From NCBI GenBank assembly GCA_951217055.1, contig OX578277.1:14873218-14937217 (forward strand): 64,000 nucleotides of DNA, given 5' to 3'. Shown one piece after another: positions 36,300 to 47,937 of the stretch. The notes beneath the pieces are model-generated. The model worked only from the letters and a program-made list of their open reading frames with translations, was not told the DNA's origin and did no database searches. The position numbers and the translations under genes are program-made. The number at the start of each line of letters is the position of its first letter. Positions within the stretch are counted from its first letter, which is position 1. Source of the DNA: Gerris lacustris (taxonomy: Eukaryota; Arthropoda; Insecta; Hemiptera; Gerridae).

Positions 36300-36615
36300 T
36301 TTAATTTAAATCAAATTATAATTATTATTTACTACGGGAAACAGACTGAAAATTACACTCCAGCGCCGGGATTTGAACCACGGGTCTCCTTTATTTCCAG
36401 TACAGATGTTCTTGCCAACTAAGCTACGCAGGAGAATGATTTTTCACTGCCGTAATCGATAACTAGTCCCGAATCCAAGCTTTCAATATTAGTTGGCAAG
36501 AGCATCTGTACTGGAAATACAGAAGACCCGTGGTCCAAATCCCGGCGCTGGAGTGTATTTTTCACTGTCTGTTTCACGTAGTAAATAATAATTATGATTT
36601 GATTTAAATTAAAAT
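36300..36615. repeat. Inverted duplication of a tRNA-like sequence
   Basis: Arms 36300-36422 and 36489-36615 are complementary with few mismatches, around a 66-bp spacer. Each arm contains a tRNA-like body (TTAGTTGGCAAGARC, ATCTGTACTGGAAATA, ACCCGTGGTYCAAATCCCGG). The left copy on the minus strand (36359-36433) also has a possible acceptor stem (TCCTGCG with CGCTGGA, 6 of 7 pairs). Confidence 0.8.
36359..36433 (-). mobile_element. tRNA-derived sequence, not a confident tRNA gene
   Basis: It folds only in part. The acceptor stem is near-complete. The anticodon-like stem is imperfect here but perfect in the mirrored copy, where CTGTA pairs with TACAG. The T stem has mismatches. It is probably a SINE head or tRNA pseudogene. 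Confidence 0.45.
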
Positions 36616-37121
36616 TTAAACTTTCCGTAGTATGAAAACTACCAAAAACTTAAAAATATAATATTATTTTATATTAAAATTATTTTATTATTTATATTTT
36701 GTTGTAATACCGGTTTAATGAATCTTTAGATTTTATCCTATTTGCATTATAATTTATTTTATTATTTTTTATTAATTAATGAAATATAAAAAGTCACTGT
36801 TTCTTCGTCTAATTTCCTTTTTTTGTTATCAAAACTCTTTTGGTTATACATTTTTAATTTTTCCATTAAAAAAAAAATAAATAAATAAATAAAAACAATT
36901 AAAATAAAAGTTTCTTTTGCCAAATATTAAATGTCATAACAAAGATAGTAAAATGAAACTCTTAAAAATAAAATGAGAAGTGAAAAAAATGCCTCTTGAT
37001 TGGAAATTCAGACTCCATCTTCTTATTACAATATCTTCTTTATTCATGTATTACAGTTTTTTTTGTTAATTCTCATCTTTAAAAACTTGTTGACTTAGAA
37101 ATTATATTGTTGGTTTTTAAG
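36616..37121. other. AT-rich stretch with no recognisable gene
   Basis: No feature was recognised. Confidence 0.4.
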
Positions 37122-37138
37122 CCCCCCCCCCCCCCCCC
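37122..37138. repeat. Poly-C tract (17)
   Basis: An uninterrupted run of 17 C. Confidence 0.97.
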
Positions 37139-37257
37139 AAATTGTTGCCATTGTAATTTAACTGTTCGATGGAGAACTCTATACCCTTGTTATTGCTATC
37201 TCTTCACTCCATCCTTAGATCCAAAAAACCCAATTATAAGTAAAGTTAAAAAAAAAA

Positions 37258-37448
37258 AATTAATTATTCCATTAAATAATAAAAACGGAAGCCTCTCCAC
37301 AAAATAAGTTTTATTGACCAAAACTAGCTTTCGGCCTCACGGCCTCTCGGTTTTGGTCAATAAAACTTATTTTGTGGAGAGGCTTCCGTTTTTATTATTT
37401 AAATAATATCAACTCCACTTGCGCTGTTATTCTTCAATTAATTATTCC
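37258..37448. repeat. Perfect 53-bp inverted repeat flanked by 13-bp direct repeats
   Basis: Arms 37272-37324 and 37350-37402 are perfectly complementary, around a 25-bp spacer (CTTTCGGCCTCACGGCCTCT). AATTAATTATTCC lies on both sides (37258-37270 and 37436-37448), as a target duplication would. The right flank of the stem adds about 33 bp of unpaired sequence. Confidence 0.9.
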
Positions 37449-37561
37449 TTCTTTATAATGATCCCTTGTAAATATGCTTTTTACATAGCATTCATGAATT
37501 AACATTATTTCTTTGCCATTTTTATTTTAGTATTTTTTATCTTTCTCTGTTTTTCTATTTT

Positions 37562-38030
37562 TTCTTCCGAAGTTACCGAAGGTGACGGAAGCTATGTGAT
37601 CGTTCCGAAGTAAGAAAATGTTTTAGTTCTTTGATTTCAAAAATTCCAAAACAGAAATCTGTTTCAGACATCAGGGAACATTTTTGGTCGTATTTCGGTC
37701 TGTCGCTCATTAAACATATTTACAATGTACATATTTTTTAAACTACTCGTCCGAATTCAATTAAACAGACAGACGTCGGTCTGTCGGTCTGTCACTCAAT
37801 TTTTGCGTACCAACTTATCTTAAAAAGTACTGATCCGATTTTTATGAAATTTGCATGGTTTGTTAAAAGTAGCTTGCAGATGACCCAGATTAATTTCAAC
37901 CGTCTAAGCTCCTTAAATTTTGTTAAATTGGTACTTTAATTAATGTAAAAAATCAAAACAAATTTAAATTTAACAAACGGGGGGAATAAAAAAATTGACA
38001 ATAATAGGTTTTAATAGTATAACAAGTAAG
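37562..38030 (-). repeat. HP2 interspersed repeat, long copy
   Basis: Starts with the hairpin region (CTTCCGAAGTTACCGAAGG, TGACGGAAGC). CAGACAGA-type runs at 37698 and 37770 appear duplicated. It then has GATTTTTATGAAATTTGCAT, ATTAATTTCAACCGTCTAAG and GACAATAATAGGTTTTAATA. Confidence 0.85.
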
Positions 38031-38369
38031 GCGCGCTTCACGTAAGTACGTGGGGGCGATAATCGCCGGTTTCTGTACATTAAAGTTAAAATTATTAAGT
38101 GTAATATAATTACACTAATTTTAATAGTAATATTCTTTTTCTACTCTTCAAGACCTTTAAATTGATGTATAACATGTCACGGTAACTAAAACAATGTTTA
38201 GTCTCCCGCCATATTGGCCGCCATCTTGAAAATCGTCTGCTTTCTCAGAAAAGTTAACATTTAAAGAGAATCAATTTTAATAAGGATCTAATTATTATGA
38301 ATTTCCCCAATTATACTTGTTCGATAGGAGGTGTATATACGTGAAGGGATTATGGAAATTCTCTGTGGC

Positions 38370-38608
38370 ATCTAGATATTGTCCGTGTTTCATGAGTTAG
38401 TGAAACTCTCTTGTTCATCTCGATATTGTAAGAGTTTCATGAACTCTCTTGTTCATCTAAATATTGTTAGTGTTTTATGAGGTAGTGAAACTCTCTGTGG
38501 CATCTTGATATTGGCATATTAGATCTGTGGCATTGTTAGATATTGTTAGTGTTTCATGAGGTAGTGACTCTGTGGTATCTATATATTGGCATATTAGATC
38601 TGTGGCAT
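38370..38608. repeat. Irregular tandem array
   Basis: Repeated GTTTCATGAGKTAGTGA, CTCTTGTTCATCT, GATATTGKTAGTGTT and TTGGCATATTAGATCTGTGG blocks of about 45-75 bp. Confidence 0.85.
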
Positions 38609-38610
38609 TG

Positions 38611-39375
38611 TTAAAACCAAGGACCCTTATATTTTCCTGCGTATGTCTGTCCGTCCGTCCGGTCGCCTGCTCTCACGGCTACACCTTTCGTCCGATCACT
38701 TTGAAATTTGGCATGTATGTGTATATATACATGATGATGACCCGCTGTTAAAAATGGGATTTTTTTTAAAAAAATTACATTTGCACTACGTTTTTATTGT
38801 ACCTACCCACATATTTTAAAAATATAGCAACTTAAATAAAAATTTGGGTGAAAAAACTTAAGGGTTAACATTTTTTTATTTTTTTTCGACACCGTGAGGG
38901 GTATGATATGAAAGGATACGTCTAGCTGATTACAAAAATATATAATTCTTTGGTTATAACTTTGATAGGGCGAGCGTAGGCAAGTTTGAAGTGGGTGTGA
39001 AACGGATCCCCCTCCTCTACCTCGCTTATGTGAAGTGCAAAAAATCTGAAAAAATTCCTGAACATTCTTCGACCAAAAGTAAAGATACCACTTTTTGGAA
39101 ATTTCGAAAAAATTATTATTTTATGTTTTATTGACAAATACGTTTTTTTATAACTATGGTCTTTTCGATGTATTTATATGGTTGTAGTCCGGTTCAGTGG
39201 CAAAAAAAATACTTTATCAGATGTTTGTTTATGTGTTTTGAGAATATCAGACCCATAGGATAGTTCAAAGTAAGCTTTCTAGCATTTTAAAAAACACCAT
39301 CAATAGGGTACTACTTAAACTATACAGTGTGGCCTACGGACCCTCGCTGCGTGCTGACTAGCACACACTTGACCT
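38611..39375 (-). repeat. HP7 interspersed repeat, copy 2
   Basis: Same order as copy 1 (26735-27597), without the C-tract and TTA expansions. The end hairpin reads GTGCTGACTAGCAC, different from copy 1 but still paired. Confidence 0.85.
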
Positions 39376-40020
39376 GTTTATTTAAAAGAAATAAGCTTTA
39401 ATAGAAAATGTAAAATAAAATTATTTTATTTCTAAAGATAAGGATGAAATGCTAATTAAATTAAAAAGGTTTGTTACTAACTTCTTTTGAATTTTCCTTT
39501 CTCCCTGATTGAACAAGTAAACCAATAGAATTCTGAGTGCACATTTTTGTAATGAAATTTCAAAAACTACTTTATAAACTTTAATCAATTTTTCAATATT
39601 ATCAAAGTCAGAGGAAACTTTGTGTTAACTAAAGAGTTAGAAAAGGTTTCAACAAGTTTTTTTTTTTATTAAATAATTTTTAATATTTGAATTTTCCGTT
39701 TCATCCCTCCCTTTTGAGAAAATGTAATATCTTGTTAAATTTCAAAGTGACTCTAAGTTTCAAGACAATCTATATTTGATGTTAATTGCTTTTGATGGAA
39801 ATCTATGGGATAAAATAATAATTTAACCTCCGGTAAAGGAAAAGATAAAATTCAATTTGAACAGCTTCCTGGATTATTCAATTAAAGTATGCAGGATTGG
39901 ATTTGTAAATAAAATATTCAATCTACTCAAGTTACTATATTTTAATTTAAAAGAAAATAGTTATAATAATAATAATAACAATATTTTAGTTCGGTAAAAA
40001 TATTTCTACCTTTTATATAA
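39376..40020. other. AT-rich stretch with no recognisable gene
   Basis: No feature was recognised. Confidence 0.4.
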
Positions 40021-40515
40021 TAATACAAACGCTAAGACATAAGTATACATAAACTTGCTTATTTCATGCTTGACATTTTATTATTACTTGCTTTAAACAT
40101 GATTATTGCTTGCTTTACAATGATTATTGCCTGCTTTACACATGATTATTACTTACTTTACACATGATTATTGCTTGCTTTACACATGATATAATAATAC
40201 AAAAGACATAAGTATACATAAACATGCTTATTTCATGCTTTACATTTTATTATTACTTGCTTTTAACATGATTATTGCTTGCTTTACACATGATTATTAC
40301 TTACATTACACATGATTATTACTTACATTACACATGATTATTGCTTGCTTTACACATGATTATTACTTACATTACACATGATTATTACTTACATTACACA
40401 TGATTATTGCTTGCTTTACACATGATTATTACTTACATTACACATGATTATTGCTTGCTTTACACATGATTATTACTTATTTTACTCATGATTATCACTT
40501 GCTTTACACATTATG
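40021..40515. repeat. 22-bp minisatellite
   Basis: About 17 units of ATTATTACTTACATTACACA(TG) with G/A and T/A variants. An 80-bp leader (ACATAAGTATACATAAAC through TTATTATTACTTGC) is duplicated at 40035 and 40205. Confidence 0.93.
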
Positions 40516-40914
40516 ATTATTATGATTAAAAAGTACTTCTTATTGTGCACAACATTGCGCTTAAAACATCTTCAATATGTTTGTTATTATAACATTGAGG
40601 AACTCCTCCCACTTACCTACAAAGACCCCCCCCCCCTCCACCATATAGTAATTTATTCTATCAAAAGTAGGTATAATACCAGACAAGATCACTACCTAGA
40701 CAACGACTTTTTTAAGACCCTAATTCAAACCGTCATTGCGTGGATTTCACCCAATCGTTTTTAAAGTTATAGATATGAAATTTAAAATAGAAGAATCTAG
40801 TTTTCGGATCCCGCAAACCCCATATCTCTATCTACTACAGAAGCTGAGGTATAAGTGTTCAAAAATGTGTGGTATTTTATTTGCCCACCCTGTATAGTGA
40901 AATTTTTGGTGGCA
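40516..40914. other. Unassigned stretch
   Basis: Contains an 11-base C run near 40627 and ends with TTTGCCCACCCTGTATAGTG, which resembles the terminus of mariner-type elements. No gene was found. Confidence 0.35.
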
Positions 40915-41246
40915 GGTGATAATTAGTTTATTGTTGGTCTTGCATTATTTTCAACTTTTTGGCTCTTGTTGGTTTCTTTTCCACATGCGCACATCATCGA
41001 CACTGCATCTTTAAAAGTACGTATCTGATTTTGAAAACATTATGATGATTTGTCGATTGCAACCTACACATGGTACAATTAAACATTTCAACGGTCTACG
41101 CTCATTAGATTTATGCTAAATTGATACTTTAGTTTTTGTTAAAAATCCAAACAATTTTGTCAGATTAAAAATAATGGGTTGTAAAAGCATAAAATCATTA
41201 AAATATCCGCAAAAGAACGTGAGGAAGCTATGTGCCACACTAATTG
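40915..41246 (-). repeat. HP2 interspersed repeat, partial copy
   Basis: TTGTTGGTCTTGCAT, TTTTCCACATGCGCAC, TTTAAAAGTACGTATCTGAT and GGAAGCTATGTGCCACACTA occur in HP2 order. The hairpin end is lost. Confidence 0.75.
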
Positions 41247-41970
41247 ACAGAGTATTTTGGACGAATCCATTGTGTACTAAAGCGTCGAGTTTTTTTTCTA
41301 GATCTGGTAAAGCTGGTAAAAAAAATTGGAAATATTTAGTTTGTAGGGTGGCTGTTATTTATGATAACTGGAGAGGAAATGTGTTTTTCCGACGGAGGCA
41401 GCCCCGACGGTCCCCCATCGTGCTCTCTTTTCTAGTTCTCACCCGACTGCAATTTCAGCGCCCCCTCAAATCCTGATTTAATATAGGGGGCCGGACCTCG
41501 GCCAGCTAGAGCCAGATTTAATTACCAATGCTCTCGGCAAGCCGTGAGTTAGAAAATATATATCAAAATTCCACCGGTTTCATGCAGATTGTTCCAAATG
41601 TATTTTTGGGGATATTCTCTGCGAAATTACATTATCCAAGCATCAACACTTGTATTTTTCACAGGGTAAATTTTGGACGAAAAAACAACAATCATGGATA
41701 AATCTGGATAAAAAAAAAATATATGTGTGAGACTCTCACGCATTAGAAGTGAAACTTAAATTTGAGAAACAGTTGATTTTATGCATTGCCCTCTTTGCGT
41801 TTGTTGATGATTTTATTATTTCAAAATTTAATTGAAAAATAAAATATTTCCATAACATTTGAATGAATAATGAATAAAAAACATGAAAACAACATTTATA
41901 TATACATATTATATTATTATAATGTATATAATATTACGCTTATTTATCAATTTTTTGTATTGCAAAATCA
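41247..41970. other. Unassigned stretch, GC-richer at 41390-41520
   Basis: CGACGGAGGCAGCCCCGACG, CAGCGCCCCCTC and GGGGGCCGGACCTCGGCC stand out. An open frame across it (41174-41476) starts inside HP2, so I do not call a gene. Confidence 0.35.
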
Positions 41971-42055
41971 TCTACCTCCGTGGTGCAATGGTTAGCATTC
42001 ATACCTGCTGAATTAGAGGTTGGTAGATCGAAACTTGTCCTAGTGAAAGATTTTT
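41971..42055 (+). mobile_element. tRNA-derived SINE head
   Basis: TCCGTGGTGCAATGGTTAGC is a clear box-A/D-arm. TTGGTAGATCGAAACTTG is a degraded box B at tRNA spacing. Confidence 0.55.
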
Positions 42056-42074
42056 TAAAGGTAAATCAATCTGA

Positions 42075-42480
42075 CTTACGTGCAAAGCTGATCGCGTCAA
42101 GCTGATTGACACGACCTTCAAGCCGCCTTGAGGCGCATCAAGCATCCCATCAATCTTTTCATCAACACTCATTTGTAGCGGAGTTTTCGACTAGTTAACT
42201 GCTCCTCCTGGACTGTAATAAATCAGTATTGTGTAGATACCATGGTTTCGAATCAGGATTTGGGGTGTCGAGCAGGTGATTGACGGAATGCTTGATCAAA
42301 ATTGCTCTAGTCTAGACTATCAAGCCCTCCGTCAAGCCACTTGATTCATTCAAACTTTCCATCAATCTCCGTCAAGGCTTGACTCAAGCATCAAACGGGT
42401 TCCTAGACTATCTATTATGCTTGACGCCATTGCTTGACGCGATGTTTTGATCAAGTGGCTTGATCGTGTAGAGGCTGCTT
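42075..42480. mobile_element. MITE-like segment with clustered TCAAGC/GCTTGA motifs
   Basis: About a dozen TCAAG or CTTGA words occur in 400 bp on both strands. The ends (GATCGCGTCAAGC and GATCAAGTGGCTTGATCG) are related inverted sequences. Clustered subterminal motifs are typical of hAT-group transposase binding sites. Confidence 0.45.
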
Positions 42481-43254
42481 AAGTTTAGTACACGAAGCTG
42501 AATGTCTAGTCTAAATGCTAAAGAGAAAGAATCCAGTGTAGGAATTGAGATAGAGGTTGAAATTTTGTTACCATGCAGCTTTTATACGGCATAAAGGCCT
42601 CTATATATATTGTACACCCGAGATTAATGAATTAATGAGATACGAATTACCGGGATACTATATTAGTATAAGTTCGACAATATCTCGATCTTTAAGGATA
42701 GAATCGAACGGTATTATATTTAAACTCTAAAAGACTAGATAACGATTAGAGGATTTAATTTAAGAAAACTTTAATTGCTTCTTTCTTAAATCTAGAACTG
42801 TTTTTGTCAAAGGTCATTAGGACATAAGATTCAAAGCTTAGTTTACCTATAGAAAGGTTAGAACCTGGTTCTCTGGCTGTGTCATGAGTTCAAGTTTAAA
42901 AACTTTGATCTGTGGTGAAGAGAAGAGCACTTCAGCTTCCTTCGTCTTCAAAGAACACTTCAGCACAGGAAGCCCCATCATTATAATTTTCTTTAAAACA
43001 TATTTCTTTGACAACTTACACAAAACCTAAATACTTACGTTAAACTATGGTTTAAAAAATTTAATCTTTTATATTTGACGTCTTATGATCAAACCATTTA
43101 AACGGTTATTTAAAAAAAATCTATTCCATCTTTTACATATTTATAAATAAAGAAAGTAAAATAAATTGGTTGTGCGTGAAGTCTCACGTAAAAAGGGGTT
43201 CGTTGGTATTGTGAATATGAAGTTAGTATAAGTATAAGGGAAGTGGGGACGCAC
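42481..43254. other. AT-rich stretch with no recognisable gene
   Basis: No feature was recognised. Confidence 0.4.
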
Positions 43255-43622
43255 AATTTTGATGTTTTTTGACAAAATGGCATGGAAAATTAAACAGTTT
43301 CCACAAGTGTTATATATTTTTGTTATCACTCTTCAATACCTTTTATTTGATACCCCACTAAAAATTAAAAAAAAGAAAAAAACGCCTGACGTGAATTTCC
43401 CCTATTTTGTATTTGAACAGCTGATAATCTTAAGTTCGCTATATTTTTCCTATGTGCGCGTCAAAACGATCTGTAATACTGGAAATTTTAATGTTTTTAC
43501 CTCTTTTGATTCTAAAGTTATTGGAACAGTACGAAGTGTCAGACAGACAGACAGACACAGGAACGAAACTATAAAGGGATTTTTTTGGTTTTACCTACGG
43601 AACCCTAAAAAAGGTAAATACG
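43255..43622 (+). repeat. HP5 interspersed repeat
   Basis: ACAAAATGGCATGGAAAATT, CACAAGTGTTAT, TTTGATACCCCACT, TTTGAACAGCTGATAA, GTGCGCGTCAAAACGATCTG, CAGACAGACAGACAGACA (43542) and GGAACCCTAAAAAAGG occur in order. A 129-codon open frame crosses it but follows the repeat consensus, not a gene. Confidence 0.8.
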
Positions 43623-44484
43623 AGAGTTCGGTACAAAAAGAAAATTAAAAACAATACAGAATAAAATATGGGCTGGGAAACTAAATCTTGCATATTTTGG
43701 TACAGAGAAAAAAAATGGAACAAAAACCCATTGTGTTCAAAAGGAAAATATACTCGGAACTGCAGCGACATTGTTAGAATTCAAGGAAATGTAGAAAATA
43801 GAGGGAAAAAAATTAAAAGTGGTCCCGAGACATTTAAATTAACTACTTTGGGTGGTATCAACCTAGGACACAGCGAGAATAATATTTGTACAGTAACAAT
43901 ACCTTTCGTCAGACCTTGCTTTACAATATGAATTTTAAAAACCTTTTTTTAATACTCTCTCAAAATGAAATGGAATTCCATTTTTTTACTTTTAAAAATA
44001 TTTGATTTCATGAAATGTTACTCTCAAATTTATTAATGTTTATAACTTTATATGATAATATTTTAAATTCCTCTTTAACACCTCTCTCTATATATATATA
44101 CCTTTTTTTAAATACATACGTATATTTTGTTTACTATACTTACTTCTCTTTTTTTCCTGGGCAAAAAATATGATCGCTTAATTTTGAAAATTTATTATTA
44201 TTGCAATAAAACAAAATTAGTTATTATTAATTTGATAAAAGGATATATACATTGTTTTATTGATTTCCCAGAAGTAAATTAATGTAGAAGTGAAGAAGTT
44301 TTAATTACAAATATTATTAATTTAATGCAGGTCGGTTAAAACTGTAATATAAATATAACAAATTACTTAAATATGGAGTTAAATGGGAACAATTCAATAT
44401 GAAATTTTTTAAAAAAAAGTTAGATTTTTATCATTATTATTATAGAGGTTAGTAGATACTATCACAACAAAATAGTCACCACTT
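43623..44484. other. AT-rich stretch with no supported gene
   Basis: An 87-codon frame at 43668-43931 shows no recognisable domain. Confidence 0.3.
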
Positions 44485-45360
44485 TTTTAGGGTTTTGTAG
44501 ATTCTTCTCAAAACCCTTATGCCGAGGGTGATGTGTCCGTCTGTCCGTCGCTCTTTGGTTCATAGGGCCCGAACCGTTTAAGCTAAAGAGCTGAAATTTG
44601 AAATACTGGTGTAACTTTTTGACCAAACCACAGGAAAAATATACAGAAGTTCAAAATTAAATATGCGCATGCGCAATTCGCAAAAATGTTGTAAACTCAA
44701 AAATTTATATTTTTTTTAATTTTCGAGTGGGGTATCAAATGAAAGCTGCTGAAGAGTAGGACGCAAATATATATAAGCTTTTGTAAATTTTGCATTCCTT
44801 ATTGGGTAAAAAAATCAAAATATACCCAAAAAAATTCCCCCCCCCCCCAACCACTATACTTCGGCTGGTCCTAAAATTTTGAAATAATTCATGCTAATGC
44901 CTTATTGTGGAGCGATGAAAATTCCGGGAGTTCATCCCAAATGTTAAAAAATTGCCAATTTTGGGCGCGAAAATTTGAAGTGCGCCAAACATTTTATTTT
45001 TTAAAAATTTTGAGTTGGGTATCATATGAAAGCTGGTGAAGAGTAGGATTCAAATATATATTTGCTTTTTTAAATTTTTCATTCTTTATTAATTTTATAA
45101 GTCAAAATATACCCCAAAAATTTCCCCCCTCCCCAACCACTATATAACGGGTGGTCCTAAAATTTCGAAATAATTCATGGTTATACCTTATGGCGAAGCG
45201 ATGGAAATGGTTTAAAAAAATGAATTTTTCTAGTCGTTATTACCGATGAAAAACATTGTGACCCCTCGGGGGATCGAACCCGGACCCTTGAGATCGAAGA
45301 ATAAAATCATAATTACATAACGGGCATGCTTAATCTTCTACAAAACCCTAAAAAGTACTT
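44485..45360 (-). repeat. HP4 interspersed repeat with internal tandem duplication
   Basis: Hairpin AGGGTTTTG/CAAAACCCT at 44489-44517, the GTCCGTCTGTCCGTCG run at 44532, then GAGCTGAAATTTGAAATA. Two tandem units follow (44700-44945 and 44998-45210) with GGGTATCAWATGAAAGCTG, AGTAGGA and CAACCACTATA. A box-B-like GGGGGATCGAACCCGG (minus sense) is at 45260. Confidence 0.75.
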
Positions 45361-46620
45361 GGTCGCAAGTACTTCCCTGTGATTTTTTATTAAAATACAC
45401 AAAGTTAGACTAATATTATCTTGTATTGAGTGGTAACAGGAACAGTAAATTCTCTACCGCAATACTCTTGCTTAGTTAACACTCAAGACTGAAGATCCTG
45501 GAACTAAAATGACCCCTCTATTATATATATCTCTGTAGTATAAAATTGTATAATTTTATATAAATAATATGGTTTGAATGTTTGAAAATATATTTTACTA
45601 AACCCTATGTTCTTTCAATGAGATTCGAATCCGAATTACTTTTAATATCGGAAATATATTTACATACAAAATATATGTATCCAGGGTATCAACAAAAATA
45701 AATACTAGAATAAATGTGTAAATCAGGTGAACCTGAAAAACACAATATTACTGAAATATATCTAATGTAAACTCTAATCGAGGAAATCCATAGTAAGAAA
45801 AAATATATATTACCGTAGTCAAGTCAGGTGTTTTGCTTTCAAGAAACGCCTGGACCGATTATATTAGTTAACGAACTCGTTCCATTTGTAAAATTTCCTA
45901 CCGATCCTTTGTGTGTACTGAAAGCACATACTTGGCTAATTTATACATTGTTAATCCATAGATGAAAACATGTATACTATTCCTATACTTTCTCAATTAC
46001 AATTTAAAAGTAAATAATTATAAAAATCTTATGCTAATTTAATTGAGAGCTGATTATTTATTCAAGTAGTAATAATTTAACGACAGTATGTATACAGCGT
46101 GGGAAGACGATGATTTATGTTAAGGACTTGGACGGCTGTAGTCTGTACCGAATGACCCTCGTAACAAGTAATTTAGTCTGTTCGCCAGCATGAGCAAGTA
46201 TCGCTGGAAGGGTTGTACTTCGAAAATGTGAAGCGCTGCGCATGTCCACTTCAGTCTATTACATTAAGTGATGAGGGATGAGTGATGAAGCCATGTTAAT
46301 TTGCACTGTGTATATTGAAGATGTTGAATAACTTAGTAAACTTCAGTGTATTTTACTACGTTTTTATTAGCTTGCTTTCTTGTTTGTTTGTCCAGTACAA
46401 ATCTTGCAATCGATTTTTAACTAACTTCCCGAGTAGCTAGACATTAGAGAGTAGATGAAAATGCAATATTGTAATCCTTTTAGCCATCTTTCAGCAGAAT
46501 TTAATTCGTTTTCAGCAAATTTTGCTCTATGGAAAGTTAGTTCAGAAAAAATCCGCTATTTTATATGTTTTGACATGTCCCATATTTACAATCTTCATTT
46601 TGACGGGTTTCAAATTTGTG
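45361..46620. other. Stretch with no recognisable gene
   Basis: A CpG-containing part at 46100-46280 (GGACTTGGACGGCTG, GAAGCGCTGCGCATG) has no open frame. Confidence 0.35.
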
Positions 46621-46621
46621 A

Positions 46622-47252
46622 TTTTTACTTTCTCATATAAAGAGAAAGTATTGTGATGGCGCGAAAATTCGATTTTTAGTTTTTGATGGATTTACACGTT
46701 TTGAGGTCCCCTGAGTCCAAAAAAGTGGTTTTTAAAAAATGTCTGTCCGTCGTCTGTCGTCTGTCGTCTGTCTGTGCAGAGGCCTGGAGCCTAAACTACT
46801 GGGCCGATTTTGACGAAATTTGGCATACATGTTCAGAAAAATCATACCCCGAGGCGAAATCGAGAAATGAATTTTAGCTCGAAATTTGGGGCCGCTACCC
46901 CCCAAAAACTCTGAAAAAACGTGGAAAAAAATTATTTCTCGAAAACGGTTCCGACGATTTTGATTCAAAAATTCTAAAATGTAGTCCATTTAAATACGAA
47001 TCTAACGATATAAGCCGTTTTCCCGGAAAAAATCTAGTTCCTGAGAAAATAGCTTAAAACGCGGACGGAGAGAGCCCGGGTTCGATTCCCCGGCCAGGAG
47101 AAGTTATTTTTATGATCAATTTTGATGAAATGTTCAATAATAATTAAATGTACATACGAAAACTAATAAATAGAAAACACTGGGCTAAGTAATTATGAAC
47201 TCGTATATGAGAAAGTTTGTCTGAGTCGTCTCGGACCGATTTTTTATTAAGA
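46622..47252 (-). repeat. HP1 interspersed repeat, long copy
   Basis: The perfect 9-bp stem hairpin TACTTTCTC/GAGAAAGTA is at 46626-46650. It is followed by a GTCTGTCCGTCGTCTGTCG-type run (46741), ACGAAATTTGGCATACATG, GTAGTCCATTTAAATACG and a box-B-like GGGTTCGATTCCCCGG (47084). It ends at GTCTGAGTCGTCTCGGACCG. Confidence 0.88.
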
Positions 47253-47785
47253 GATTAACATTGAATGACAGCGAAAAAGGAAAAGTAAACAAAGAAATAA
47301 ATTAATTAACGTGTGACAAATAGGTTTGTTTATACTTGTGTTCTAGGTGTCGGTTTAATTTTTCTGCATCTGTACTTCTTTACTTGTACACATTTTTCTT
47401 TTTCTTCTCTTACTGCCCCTACACGGGGCATATCAATAACACGGTTTAGATTCGGTGTTGGCGAGATCCGTTGTACAAAGATTTGTCCTTTTATAGGTTT
47501 AAGATCAGCTCTCTAGATCTAGATGGTTGTCATTTATCTGAAGTAAATAAATTCGGAACTATTTTTTTTTTCACTAACATCATATTATTATAACAATGAA
47601 AATTATATTATCAACATTACATATCAACAGAAAATTTAAAAACGCAGTAAATAAAAAGTTCTTTTCATGTTGTAATTATTTGAGCTATATTGCACAATGT
47701 CTTTCTATATCTATTTATCTATTGTTTCATAACGATATCTGGGCATTTAAAGTCTTAACAAATATTGTTACTATATTTATTTATT
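47253..47785. other. AT-rich stretch with no recognisable gene
   Basis: No feature was recognised. Confidence 0.4.
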
Positions 47786-47937
47786 TTTGCTGCCGAGCTT
47801 ACCGAAGGTATCAGAAGCTACATGATCGTTCCGATGAACGTAATTTTTTAGGTCTCCGATTTCAAAAATTCCAAGATAGAAATCCGTTCCAGATATCAGG
47901 GAACATTTTTGGTTCCGTGTTTCTCTGTCGGTCTGTC

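Noticed and set aside
36359..36433. Functional tRNA gene
   Set aside because: T-stem and D-stem mismatches and the inverted duplicate make a pseudogene or SINE head more likely.
43259..43648. 129-codon open frame
   Set aside because: It follows the HP5 repeat consensus, including the CAGACAGA run, and has no protein family resemblance.
47070..47110. Box-B motif considered as a tRNA gene
   Set aside because: No acceptor, D or anticodon stem around it. It is part of the HP1 repeat.
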